A DNA stretch of 16,341 nucleotides from Desulfofustis sp. (GCA_029287755.1 JARFQM010000410.1:1-16341), one strand, 5' to 3'. Counted from the stretch's first letter, positions 7,099 through 14,647 are shown. The notes: generated by a model from the letters alone, not told the origin. A program made the numbers and translations.

Positions 7099-8294
7099 AG
7101 AAAACGCACCCCATCGTCAGAACGGCTCAGCCGAACAAAGGCCTGTTCGGCAACCTCAGGATGCAGCTGCTTATAGGCGGCCTCGATTTCTTCGGCGGCC
7201 AACGTCGCTCGCGAGGAACGTACCAGACCAACCACGCAGCCGCCGAAACCGCCACCCATGAAGCGGGAACCGAGGACGCCGTCGGCGCCGCTGACAATCT
7301 GCTGCAGGTCGCAGACCGCCGGGACACCGCATTCATACTGCTCGATGGAACTTGCGCACGACTGGTTCATGAGTTTGCCAAAGGTCTCTATGTCGCCGTT
7401 GTTCCAGGCCGTCAAGCCGTCCATAACACGCTGCGACTCGCTGAAAAAATGGGCGGCCCGCTTCCTCACATGGGTCTGCAGCTGCGCTCCGAAGCGCTCG
7501 AAAGAGGAGGGCTCGACACCCGAAAGCACCTGGGCGCCGGGCCGTCCCGCGAGCCTCGAGAGCTCGGCCGCGGCCAGCCGACACTCATCGACCCGTGAGT
7601 TGTAGCCCGAGGTGGTCAATTCCCTCGAGTAGCCGGAATAGGCAACAATGATTCGATAATCGTTCTCGTCCCGGCGGTCCTGCAGCTTGGCGACTGTTTG
7701 GTCCAGCGTGTCGATGTGCAGCAGGTGATTCTTCTGCCCGAACACTATCGAAGTCTGATCGAGAATACCGTTGTTCAGCCCGATATATTTATTTTCCGCC
7801 CGCCTGGTCAGATTGACGTAATCCCAGGCTGAAAGGGTCAGATCGTTGGCCCTGGCCAGGGCGTGGATATAGGCAAGCAGTACTGAAGCAGACGAGCTGA
7901 GACCGCAGCCGGGCAGCATACCGTCAAGCAGGCCACAGATGCCGAAGTCGAGCTGGTGGCTCTCCTTCAGTGCCAGTGCCGCCGCCCGGGGATAGACCCC
8001 CCAGAAACTGCCGGGCGAGTCGGGGATCTCGGCCAGGCTGAAAGTAACCTTGCCGGGATAGTTTCTGCTCTTCAGCCTTACCTGGTCATCGTCCGCACGG
8101 TAAAAGACCATCAGGGTGCAGGCATTGATCGTCATCCCCAGCACCGGTCCTCCCTGATGATCAATATGGGCTCCCAGCGGACAGATCCGATAGGGAGAGG
8201 CGATTACCGACATATTCTGGGGACCGATTTCCTGCTCGTCGGCGAAGGTGTCTACCAGAGTCCTCCTCTGTTGTTCAAGTTCTGGGAATTCCAT
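7095..8294 (-). CDS. GHMP sugar kinase resembling plant galacturonokinase (GalAK)
   Basis: 399-residue cytoplasmic kinase of the galactokinase branch of the GHMP superfamily. Motif 1 is SPYRICPLGAHIDHQGG (33-49), motif 2 is GLSSSAS (131-137), Asp179 in NNGILDQTS is the likely catalytic base, and motif 3 is GGGFGGC (347-353). In galactokinase motif 1 reads GEHTDY, and its Glu contacts the sugar. Here Ala42 takes that place (GAHIDH), exactly as I recall for Arabidopsis GalAK (At3g10700), which also shares the surrounding PYRICPLGAHIDHQGG and the YECG segment (320-323). I therefore infer phosphorylation of D-galacturonate at C1, with galactose or another sugar as the alternative. No clear Shine-Dalgarno precedes ATG 8294, but the N-terminal length fits the family. 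It lies 27 bases after the DsrE-like gene and overlaps the nucleotidyltransferase gene by ATGA. GHMP kinase: nearly certain. Galacturonate as substrate: moderate. Confidence 0.85.
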   Translation of the reverse strand: MEFPELEQQRRTLVDTFADEQEIGPQNMSVIASPYRICPLGAHIDHQGGPVLGMTINACTLMVFYRADDDQVRLKSRNYPGKVTFSLAEIPDSPGSFWGVYPRAAALALKESHQLDFGICGLLDGMLPGCGLSSSASVLLAYIHALARANDLTLSAWDYVNLTRRAENKYIGLNNGILDQTSIVFGQKNHLLHIDTLDQTVAKLQDRRDENDYRIIVAYSGYSRELTTSGYNSRVDECRLAAAELSRLAGRPGAQVLSGVEPSSFERFGAQLQTHVRKRAAHFFSESQRVMDGLTAWNNGDIETFGKLMNQSCASSIEQYECGVPAVCDLQQIVSGADGVLGSRFMGGGFGGCVVGLVRSSRATLAAEEIEAAYKQLHPEVAEQAFVRLSRSDDGVRFL

Positions 8295-8321
8295 TGTAAG
8301 TAAGATACGGGAGAAAGAGGC

Positions 8322-8669
8322 TCAAAAGGTAATAATCCGGTAGCCTTTGTTGAGATACGCTTCCATCGACGGGTGGCCCAGCAGGTCACCGCCCACCGGC
8401 AGGCCCTGCTCCCTGGCCTCGTCAATGCTGCCGAGCTTGGCCGCGCAGGCCTGGCAGACGACATCGATCAACCCCTTTTCCTTGACCTTTTCATAGAGCG
8501 CATAAAACGGCACTTCAGGATCCTTGAGAGTTTTCACCAGTTGCACTGCCCCCCCTTCGATGACGATCTTGACCTCGTAGCCTTTGTCATCGAAGTCCAG
8601 GGCATAGATCAATACGTGGCCGAAGCACATGAGTTCGGGGTTGTAGGTTACCAGGGCGATTTTATCCAT
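8322..8669 (-). CDS. DsrE-family (DsrE/TusD/YchN-like) small protein
   Basis: 115-residue soluble protein beginning MDKIALVTYNPELMCFGH, with the alternating beta-alpha pattern of the DsrE/F fold and a CxxC pair at Cys72/Cys75 (VCQACAAKLG), plus Cys15. Proteins of this fold include sulfur-relay carriers (TusBCD, DsrEFH) that hold persulfides on a cysteine, and many uncharacterised relatives. The CQACA motif suggests thiol or sulfur chemistry, but a specific role cannot be given. AGAAGGA lies a few bases before the ATG. A weak promoter-like pair (TTTGCT at 8741-8736, TATAGA at 8719-8714, spacer 16) lies about 45-70 bases upstream. It is the first of three closely spaced genes (27-base gap to the GHMP kinase), though a functional link to sugar activation is not obvious. 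Confidence 0.8.
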   Translation of the reverse strand: MDKIALVTYNPELMCFGHVLIYALDFDDKGYEVKIVIEGGAVQLVKTLKDPEVPFYALYEKVKEKGLIDVVCQACAAKLGSIDEAREQGLPVGGDLLGHPSMEAYLNKGYRIITF

Positions 8670-8775
8670 AACAATTCCTTCTGCAGGTTGCGTGTCGCAA
8701 GAGCGGCACTCACTCTATAATAATTCTGCCAAGATAGCAAAAGCTGAGAAAATTAAAAGGGCTGCTTAATACAGG

Positions 8776-8831
8776 ACGGGGCCACACTACCTATCAGCCC
8801 CATGGGGACATGATAGGTAGTGTGTCCCCGT
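8776..8831. repeat. Imperfect palindromic repeat (REP-like), copy 2
   Basis: Outer arms 8776-8796 and 8811-8831 pair over 21 bases with one mismatch (C at 8782 where A is expected). The interior contains the self-complementary CCCCATGGGG (8798-8807). The right outer arm read inward is ACGGGGACACACTACCTATC, one base different from copy 1 at 6301-6358. It lies between the 3' end of the cyclic-nucleotide-binding-like gene (8849) and the 5' region of the DsrE-like gene, so it could act as a terminator for the former. Confidence 0.85.
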
Positions 8832-8848
8832 ATCCCCCTGCGTCCCTC

Positions 8849-9334
8849 TTAACCCTCTCTCGCCAATTTCTGTATATCAGGATGATCCAAAATTACTTTG
8901 AGGAGCAGTTCGGTTCGCCCGTCAAGCCGTCTTCTGACCATATGCAGGAGACGGTGCATCAACCGGTAGCCCATTTCATAATCCTCTTCGATCATCTCAA
9001 ACAGGGTTGCCGCCCGGATGCTCAAGACCTCGCAGGGTTCGCCACAGACTGTGTCGACGGTGAATTGCTGATCACCCAAGAGCGCCGACCAGCCAAAAGA
9101 GTACCCCGGCTTGACCGATCCCACCGAAATCGTCACCTTTTCCAGAACCCGCTGCTCCAACAGTATCTTGCCCCGCTTCAGCGAGTAGAACATGTCGGCA
9201 GTCTCACCGCTGCGGAAGATCATCTCCCCCTCGCCAAAGCGGAGAAGTTCCATCTCCGGCAGTAATTTAGCAATCATCTCATCATTCAGATACTTAAATA
9301 TGACGATGTCTTTGATATCGCTTCGCGAGACCAT
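8849..9334 (-). CDS. Stand-alone cyclic-nucleotide-binding-like (CRP-fold) protein without HTH
   Basis: 161-residue soluble protein with a cNMP-binding beta-barrel (about 10-110: FKYLNDEMIAKLLPEMELLRFGEGEMIFRSGETADMFYSLKRGKILL) followed by a long helix (110-140) and a short tail. In CRP-type proteins the phosphate-binding cassette reads about FGExxL...RxA. Here it is SFGWSALLGDQQFTVDTV (79-96), so the usual Glu is Trp and the Arg is missing; cAMP binding in the normal way is doubtful. No helix-turn-helix follows, so it is not a typical transcription factor. It may be a regulatory or sensing domain acting on a partner protein. A G-rich Shine-Dalgarno (GGGGGGAAG) lies just before the ATG. It starts 54 bases after the last antiporter gene on the same strand, so it may be cotranscribed with it. 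Confidence 0.75.
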   Translation of the reverse strand: MVSRSDIKDIVIFKYLNDEMIAKLLPEMELLRFGEGEMIFRSGETADMFYSLKRGKILLEQRVLEKVTISVGSVKPGYSFGWSALLGDQQFTVDTVCGEPCEVLSIRAATLFEMIEEDYEMGYRLMHRLLHMVRRRLDGRTELLLKVILDHPDIQKLAREG

Positions 9335-9387
9335 CCGCTTCCCCCCGGGTCATATCCGCCTGACAACCGGCACCGACCGTTGACCCA

Positions 9388-11178
9388 TCATAGTAGAAAA
9401 TATAATCCCGACAACAGAAACACCACCGCCGCGACACTTATACCAAGTGGAACCAGGCCATTTCTGATGAGCCCATCGAGCTTGCTGTTCAACTGCTCCC
9501 GGCTCTCCTCGGTCAGCCGCATCAGAGTCCACACCGGCAGCATGAGCACCATTACCACACCTGCGGCTCCTTTGCGGGCCCAGGCTGCTGTTTTGACAGC
9601 TATTCCTCCAACGAAAAAGAGCTCCCCCCACCTATTAATGGTATTTAACGTCTTCTCTGCCGCACGATAGAAGCGCAGCGCACCGGTTCGGTAGAACCAG
9701 TCAGTGTCCAGATTGATTGCCCGCATTTCAGCCGGGTAGTACCCGGACAGAATCAGCAGGCAAAAGGCCAGCGCTCCAAAGAGCAGGAGCTGCAGCTGAC
9801 CGACCACGTGGGCCCCGGTGTAGGGAAGGTAATCGACAGGATACGGTAAAATCGCATAGAGCGGATAGGGGTAGACTCCCAGGAAGACGCATAAAAATGC
9901 GGCAAGGCCCATGCCGATCAGCATGTTGGGTGGAGGCTCCTGGGCCCGTATTCCTGAATCGTGTCCGAAGAACATGAAATAGGGGACCTTGATGCCGGCA
10001 TGATGAAACACCCCGGCCGAGGCAAACTGCAGCATGAGCCAGACGATGACGAGCTTGTTGTGGGCAGCGGCACTGATAATCATTGATTTACTGACGAACC
10101 CGCTGAACAGTGGAAAGGCCGAAATGGACGCCGCCCCTATCACACAGAACAGGCAGGTCAGGGGCATGGTCTTGTAGAGCCCGCCCAGGTCGGTGCAGCG
10201 TATTTTCCCGGTAACATGCAGAACCGATCCTGCAGCCATGAACAACAGGGCTTTGTAGAGAATATGACAGAACGCATGGGCCACCGTTCCGTTAATCGCC
10301 AGGGCAGTTCCTATGCCAATACCGCACATCATAAAACCAACCTGGTTGATAAGACTGTAAGCCAGCACCCTGCGAATATCGTTTTCCAATACCGCATAAA
10401 ATATTGGAATGGCGGTCATCACTGCCCCCAGCCAGATGAGCAGCTCGGTACCAGGAAACATCCTGGCCATCAGATAGACAGCGCTCTTGGTGGTAAAGGC
10501 GCTGAGGAATACGGCACCCGGCACGGTCGCCTCCGGGTAGGCGTCGCTCAGCCAGGGATGCAGGGGTGGAATGGCGGCGTTTACCGCAATGCCCAAAAAA
10601 ATCAGCAGAGAATCGATGGTGGTGAGACCGACGAAGGCGAATTCAGTCGTCCCGCTGCGCTCGACATAGAGGATCAGGCCGGCCAGAAGGCAGAGACCGC
10701 CGACAATATGCACCAGTATGTAGCGCATTCCGGCGGCCTGACTGGCCCTGGTGCGCCGGGCCAGGATCAGGAAGGTGGAGGCAACTGCCATTACCTCCCA
10801 GAAAATGTAGAGCGAAAACACATCACCGGCAAAAGTAACGCCCAGGGCTCCGCCTGCGTAGGCAAATGCGGCACAGTACTGGAGATCATCATTCTCCTTG
10901 AGGGCGAAGATGACCCCCAGCAGCGTGACGATACAGAAGATGTAGCCGAAGACCCGGCTCAGGGGGTCAATTCTGCTGAGTATGAGTTCATTGCCCAGCA
11001 CCTGGAAACTCCAGTAACTGCCCTGGGGCGTGCTGAGCAGGATGAATAGTGCCGCTGCCGGCACTGCCAGCATAAACCACGATTGCCCTCGCCCCTTCAG
11101 CAGAGGGATCAACATCGCCCCCCCGATCAGCAGCAGAGCCGGCGGAAAGCCGATTATCTGTGCGGGCAGAACCATCAT
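9388..11178 (-). CDS. MrpD/NuoL-like antiporter subunit, third paralogue with C-terminal extension
   Basis: 596-residue polytopic membrane protein of the proton-conducting (Proton_antipo_M) family shared by Mrp antiporters and complex I. Expected charged residues: Glu128 in FSLYIFWEVM, Lys231 in FTTKSAVYL, Lys309 in HILYKALLFMAAG and Lys364 in GFVSKSM. The usual Lys just before the PLHxWL motif is Asn200 (VNAAIPPLHPWL), unlike the other two paralogues here. After the antiporter core there is a roughly 90-residue extension (about 505-596) with amphipathic and hydrophobic segments, perhaps a lateral anchor like that of NuoL. TTG at 11184 would add two residues; I prefer ATG 11178 (a second ATG follows at 11175), as neither has a clear ribosome site. 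It is the last antiporter gene of the operon and follows the 82-residue small membrane protein by about 20 bases. Confidence 0.88.
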   Translation of the reverse strand: MMVLPAQIIGFPPALLLIGGAMLIPLLKGRGQSWFMLAVPAAALFILLSTPQGSYWSFQVLGNELILSRIDPLSRVFGYIFCIVTLLGVIFALKENDDLQYCAAFAYAGGALGVTFAGDVFSLYIFWEVMAVASTFLILARRTRASQAAGMRYILVHIVGGLCLLAGLILYVERSGTTEFAFVGLTTIDSLLIFLGIAVNAAIPPLHPWLSDAYPEATVPGAVFLSAFTTKSAVYLMARMFPGTELLIWLGAVMTAIPIFYAVLENDIRRVLAYSLINQVGFMMCGIGIGTALAINGTVAHAFCHILYKALLFMAAGSVLHVTGKIRCTDLGGLYKTMPLTCLFCVIGAASISAFPLFSGFVSKSMIISAAAHNKLVIVWLMLQFASAGVFHHAGIKVPYFMFFGHDSGIRAQEPPPNMLIGMGLAAFLCVFLGVYPYPLYAILPYPVDYLPYTGAHVVGQLQLLLFGALAFCLLILSGYYPAEMRAINLDTDWFYRTGALRFYRAAEKTLNTINRWGELFFVGGIAVKTAAWARKGAAGVVMVLMLPVWTLMRLTEESREQLNSKLDGLIRNGLVPLGISVAAVVFLLSGLYFLL

Positions 11179-11197
11179 CGACAAGATTTAAGAATCG

Positions 11198-11446
11198 CTA
11201 AAGTTTTTCATAATAATCCTCATCCCGCTTCACCCAGCGGCGCAATAGTTTGGCGATGAAAATCAGCAGAACGCAGGAAACAAATCCATAGGCGGCAAAG
11301 AATTCAGGTGCATCTTCCCAGGGAAATTCACCATGCTTGTGGATGAACGGATCGATGATCAGCAGGAGAACAAGGCACCCGTAGAAAAAAAGGAGAAACA
11401 ATTTTACGTTTCTGGGATTATCAAATACCGTCAATTCTTTTTTCAT
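11198..11446 (-). CDS. Small two-helix membrane protein of the antiporter operon (82 aa)
   Basis: Uncharacterised. It starts MKKELTVFDNPRNVK and has two predicted membrane helices (about 15-31 and 50-66). Between them is a loop with acidic and histidine residues (DPFIHKHGEFPWEDAPEFF), and the tail is basic then acidic (LLRRWVKRDEDYYEKL). A strong ribosome site, GAGGAGG, sits five bases before ATG 11446, so I reject a longer reading that begins at 11503 inside the upstream gene. It lies between two MrpD-like genes. I recall similar small proteins with a KR.EDYY tail beside Mrp-like clusters but know of no assigned function. An accessory or assembly subunit of the antiporter complex is the natural guess. 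Confidence 0.8.
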   Translation of the reverse strand: MKKELTVFDNPRNVKLFLLFFYGCLVLLLIIDPFIHKHGEFPWEDAPEFFAAYGFVSCVLLIFIAKLLRRWVKRDEDYYEKL

Positions 11447-11451
11447 CCGTA

Positions 11452-11457
11452 CCTCCT
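11452..11457 (-). promoter_or_regulatory. Strong Shine-Dalgarno deciding the 82-aa gene start
   Basis: Minus-strand AGGAGG five bases before ATG 11446, within GAGGAGGT (11458-11451). It fixes the start of the 82-residue protein. Confidence 0.8.
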
Positions 11458-11471
11458 CAGATCCGCAGACT

Positions 11472-11600
11472 TCAAAAAAACACCCGGACAAAGACCAGGG
11501 CAAGATAGATGACGCCCACAGCCATAACGATATAGAACGCTTTTCGGTATCCGGGAACCGGCGTATGCTCGAGAACCATCTTTTCCCGTTGCTCTTCCAT
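11472..11600 (-). CDS. Very small single-helix membrane protein of the antiporter operon (42 aa)
   Basis: Hand-translated, very short gene. The 42-residue product begins MEEQREKMVLEHTPVPGYRK, has one hydrophobic helix (about residues 21-38, AFYIVMAVGVIYLALVFV) and ends RVFF before a TGA at 11472. AGGAGG (11616-11611), which overlaps the stop region of the upstream MrpD-like gene, lies 10 bases before the ATG, with a second purine-rich AGGATAGG directly adjacent. A cytoplasmic charged N-terminus with a single membrane span is typical of small accessory subunits of respiratory-type complexes. The short gaps on both sides (6 and 25 bases) argue for a real cotranscribed gene. No function can be assigned. 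Confidence 0.7.
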   Translation of the reverse strand: MEEQREKMVLEHTPVPGYRKAFYIVMAVGVIYLALVFVRVFF

Positions 11601-11606
11601 CCTATC

Positions 11607-13088
11607 CTATCCTCCTGAAATTGCCTGAATCGCCAGTCGGGCCAGGCGCAAAAACGGCTGCGGGTAGATAAACAAGATTATTGACAGCCCTGCCGTCAGC
11701 AGAGGCGGAACAAGACACCAGACGGGTGCTTCTGCAGCGGGGCCCGGGAACATCGACTCGGCCGGGGTACAGAAAAAGGCGCGATAGACGATGGGCAGAA
11801 AATAGGCCGCATTGAGCAGCGAACTGACCAGCAGAACACCAAGCATGAGATACTGATTGGCCTCCACCGTGCCAAGTACCAGATGCCATTTACTGATAAA
11901 TCCGCCGCAGGGAGGCAGGCCAATGACACTTAACGCACCGATGAAAAAGGCTGACATGGTCAGGGGCAGCCGCCGGCCAATCCCCACCATCTGGCTGACA
12001 TTGGTGACGCCCGTGGCCACGAAAATCGCGCCGGCGCAGAAGAACAGGGTGATTTTGCCGAAGGCGCGCATGCCAATGTGCAGCATGCCGCCAACCATGC
12101 CGCTTTTGGATAGCAGCGCAACCCCGAGCACAATATAGGAAAGCTGGCCGATGGTGGAAAACGCCAGCCGCCGTTTCAAACCGTCCTGGCTGAGGGCGAT
12201 CAGCGAAGAAATAATGATGGTCAGAGCTGCGAGGGTGCACACGAGGGTGGAAAGCTGCAGTTCAGCAAGCCACCCCGTGCCGAAAATTCCGGTGATCATC
12301 CTGACAATGGAAAACACCCCGACCTTAACCACGGCCACCGCATGCAGCAGCGCACTCACCGGAGTAGGTGCCACCATGGCTGCCGGCAGCCAGGCATGAA
12401 ACGGCATGACCGCCGCTTTGGCGAAGCCGAACACAAAGAGAAGCACCAGCAGAGTGGTCGCCTGGGGACTGATTCTGCCCTCCACAATTCCCTGGGAGGC
12501 GAACTCCAGCGTGCCTGTTTTGAGGGCGATATAGAGCATGGCTGGCAGGATCATGCCAATCGAGGTACCGAGAATAAATAACAGGTATTTGCGCCCGGCA
12601 CTGCGAGCTTCCCTGTCCTGATGGTGAGTGACGAGGGGATAGGTGGAGAGCGTGAGCATCTCATAAAACAAGTAGAGGGTCAGTAAATTTGCCGAGAAGG
12701 CGACCCCGACCGTGGCCGACAGGGAGAGGGCGAAGAAACTGAAATAGCGGGTCTGATCGTGCTCGTCAAGGCTGCGCATGTAGCCGATGGAATAGACAGA
12801 AGTGACGATCCACAGAAACGAGGAGACCAGCGCGAAGAGCATCCCCAGTGCATCCACCCGCAGTTCTAAGCCATAACCGGGTAAAACCTCCACCAAAGTA
12901 CACTCGATCCGGGTCCCGGCCAGGACAAGCGGCAGCATGGAGACAATGGTCAGGAATTTGAGGCCTGCCCCGGCAAGGGTCCACATCTCCCTTAGATTGG
13001 GCGATTTTCTAGACACCATGATCAGCGGTATGACCAGCAGGGAGGCTGATATTGCGATCAATGGTCTGATTGAATCAATTGTGTCCAT
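11607..13088 (-). CDS. MrpD/NuoL-M-like antiporter subunit, second paralogue
   Basis: 493-residue polytopic membrane protein of the Proton_antipo_M family. It carries the full set of charged residues expected of an ion-translocating subunit: Glu143 (LFYEMLTLSTYPL), Lys224 and His231 (FAKAAVMPFHAWLP), His249/Lys255 (LLHAVAVVKVGVF), Lys345 (RAFGKITLFFCAG) and Lys400 (GGFISKWHL). The segment PTPVSALLHAVAVVKVGV is more NuoL/NuoM-like than in the paralogue encoded just upstream. Starting ATG 13088 has only a weak ribosome site and follows the previous stop by 24 bases. It should form one cation or proton channel of the antiporter complex. Confidence 0.9.
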   Translation of the reverse strand: MDTIDSIRPLIAISASLLVIPLIMVSRKSPNLREMWTLAGAGLKFLTIVSMLPLVLAGTRIECTLVEVLPGYGLELRVDALGMLFALVSSFLWIVTSVYSIGYMRSLDEHDQTRYFSFFALSLSATVGVAFSANLLTLYLFYEMLTLSTYPLVTHHQDREARSAGRKYLLFILGTSIGMILPAMLYIALKTGTLEFASQGIVEGRISPQATTLLVLLFVFGFAKAAVMPFHAWLPAAMVAPTPVSALLHAVAVVKVGVFSIVRMITGIFGTGWLAELQLSTLVCTLAALTIIISSLIALSQDGLKRRLAFSTIGQLSYIVLGVALLSKSGMVGGMLHIGMRAFGKITLFFCAGAIFVATGVTNVSQMVGIGRRLPLTMSAFFIGALSVIGLPPCGGFISKWHLVLGTVEANQYLMLGVLLVSSLLNAAYFLPIVYRAFFCTPAESMFPGPAAEAPVWCLVPPLLTAGLSIILFIYPQPFLRLARLAIQAISGG

Positions 13089-13112
13089 CGACTCAGCTCA
13101 AAGAGTTGGCCC

Positions 13113-14642
13113 CTATCCTGTCAGCACAGGGATCACCTGATGGATGACCCTGGTGACAATCTGTCCCGAGAAGATTCCCAGGACAATCAACAGCACCGCC
13201 GTCGTCAGCAGCGTGATGAGCATATCAACAGGTGCTTCTACCACCGTTGAAGGCCTATCGTCTCGTTCCATCGGGCCTGGCTGATGCCCCGCCTCCCCGC
13301 TGAACGGTTCAAAATAGGCTATTTCAAAACAGCGGAAAAAGAGGACGATATTGACCAGGCTGCTGATTATCAGGGCGGCGACGAAACCGTAGTGCCCAGC
13401 CTCGATACCTCCTGATATCAGATACCACTTGCTGAAGAAACCACAGGTCGGCGGTACGCCGATCAGTGACAGACCGCCCAGGACCATGGCCCCCATGGTC
13501 AAAGGCATTTTTCTGAACATCCCCTTGAGGCTCGTGAGTCGGTCATCGCCTGTGCGGAAGGAGAGAGCCCCGGCGGCCATAAACACGCACAGCGTCATCA
13601 GCGCATCGTTGATGATATGGAGAACGGCCCCGCTCATCCCGGCCCTGTTCCCGAGCCAGAAGCCACCCACCATGTAGCCGACCTCCGCCACCACGATGAA
13701 AGCCAGCATCTTTTTCAAGCGCTGTTGGGCAAGAGCCATCAGTGAACCGACGATGATCGCCAGGACGGCAAGCCAGACGAGGGGCACTTGAAGCGATATC
13801 TTATTGAAGGCAAAATCAAAGGTAAAAATGGTCAGGGTTACTCGAACCATTGCGTAAATCATCACTTTGGTAGTCAGGGGTGCAACCAGAGAGCTGACCA
13901 CCGAGGGAGAATAGGTATAGGCGTTGGGGAGCCACCCATGGAGCGGGAAAAGGGCCATTTTTACAAAAAGCCCGCCCAGGCAGAGCAAAAAGGCCAGAAC
14001 AATCACCTTTGAAGGCCACAGATCGGGAAGAATAGCAGCAATATCTACCATATTCAGCGAGCCGGTAATCACATAGAGACACCCCACCCCAAAAAGGTAA
14101 AGAGTGGCGCCGATCGTACCCATGAATACGTAGTTCAGACCTGAAAGCGAGGCCCGCCCCGACCCTATCCCAATCAAGGCGTAGCCGGTGAGCGAGGCAA
14201 TTTCGAGCAGAACATAGAGGTTAAAGGCATCACCGGTGATGAGAATGCCGAAGAGCCCCGTCGTGAAAAGCAGATAGAGGGCGTAGAAGGCGCCCACCTT
14301 TTCCTGAAATTCTTTTTCTGCAGCGACCCTGCTGCCCGCCAGATTCAGAAATGATACCAGGGCGACGGCGACCAGAATGAGACTGTTGAGATGATCTACC
14401 CGAAAAACAATACCCAGAGGCGGAGGCCAGCCGCCCAGCCGATATTCAACAACGCCGTATGACAGGACCTGTTGAAACAGACTCGCAGAGGCTGCCAGGG
14501 CGATCAGCCCCGCGCCAACCGAAAGCGGATAACAGAGTTTATCGCTGAACCACCACAGTGCGGTAACTGCGAGGGCGGCCAAAAGCGGTACGGCAACGAT
14601 TATGGCAGGTAAATGTTGTGTCACACCTTCCAGTGACGCCAA
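13113..14642 (-). CDS. mrpD: MrpD-like antiporter subunit, first paralogue, TTG start
   Basis: 509-residue polytopic membrane protein in the normal mrpD place directly after mrpC. Ion-pathway residues: Glu147 (FNLYVLLEIASLTGY), Lys228 and His235 (FVKMALFPLHGWLPNAY), Lys259 (LTTKVMIYAMVR) and Lys405 (GFFSKWYL). At the position where the other two paralogues have Lys in the Kxx(L)F..AG motif, this one has Thr350 (NDALMTLCVFMAAG). The start is TTG at 14642, supported by GGGAGG five bases before it; no ATG is available before the first membrane helix. The last 80 residues include a hydrophilic stretch (SGEAGHQPGPMERDDRPS) before a final helix. It is 23 bases after the mrpC stop. Confidence 0.9.
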   Translation of the reverse strand: MASLEGVTQHLPAIIVAVPLLAALAVTALWWFSDKLCYPLSVGAGLIALAASASLFQQVLSYGVVEYRLGGWPPPLGIVFRVDHLNSLILVAVALVSFLNLAGSRVAAEKEFQEKVGAFYALYLLFTTGLFGILITGDAFNLYVLLEIASLTGYALIGIGSGRASLSGLNYVFMGTIGATLYLFGVGCLYVITGSLNMVDIAAILPDLWPSKVIVLAFLLCLGGLFVKMALFPLHGWLPNAYTYSPSVVSSLVAPLTTKVMIYAMVRVTLTIFTFDFAFNKISLQVPLVWLAVLAIIVGSLMALAQQRLKKMLAFIVVAEVGYMVGGFWLGNRAGMSGAVLHIINDALMTLCVFMAAGALSFRTGDDRLTSLKGMFRKMPLTMGAMVLGGLSLIGVPPTCGFFSKWYLISGGIEAGHYGFVAALIISSLVNIVLFFRCFEIAYFEPFSGEAGHQPGPMERDDRPSTVVEAPVDMLITLLTTAVLLIVLGIFSGQIVTRVIHQVIPVLTG

Positions 14643-14647
14643 AGAGG

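Noticed and set aside
6361..7176. Plus-strand open frame of 271 codons
   Set aside because: Antisense to the nucleotidyltransferase and the kinase 3' end, both of which have clear family motifs; no motif or ribosome site of its own.
9335..9390. Terminator from GGGTCA...TGACCC between the antiporter operon and the cNMP-like gene
   Set aside because: The six-base arms are separated by a loop of nearly 30 bases with no T-run, so it is not convincing.
10216..11049. Long open frame (277 codons) on the plus strand
   Set aside because: It lies wholly antisense to the third MrpD-like gene, has a composition rich in Gln, Gly and His without domain pattern, and is explained by the GC-rich codon bias of the real gene.
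11447..11503. Longer N-terminus for the 82-residue protein
   Set aside because: It would overlap the 3' end of the 42-residue gene and lacks a ribosome site, while ATG 11446 has a near-perfect GAGGAGG.
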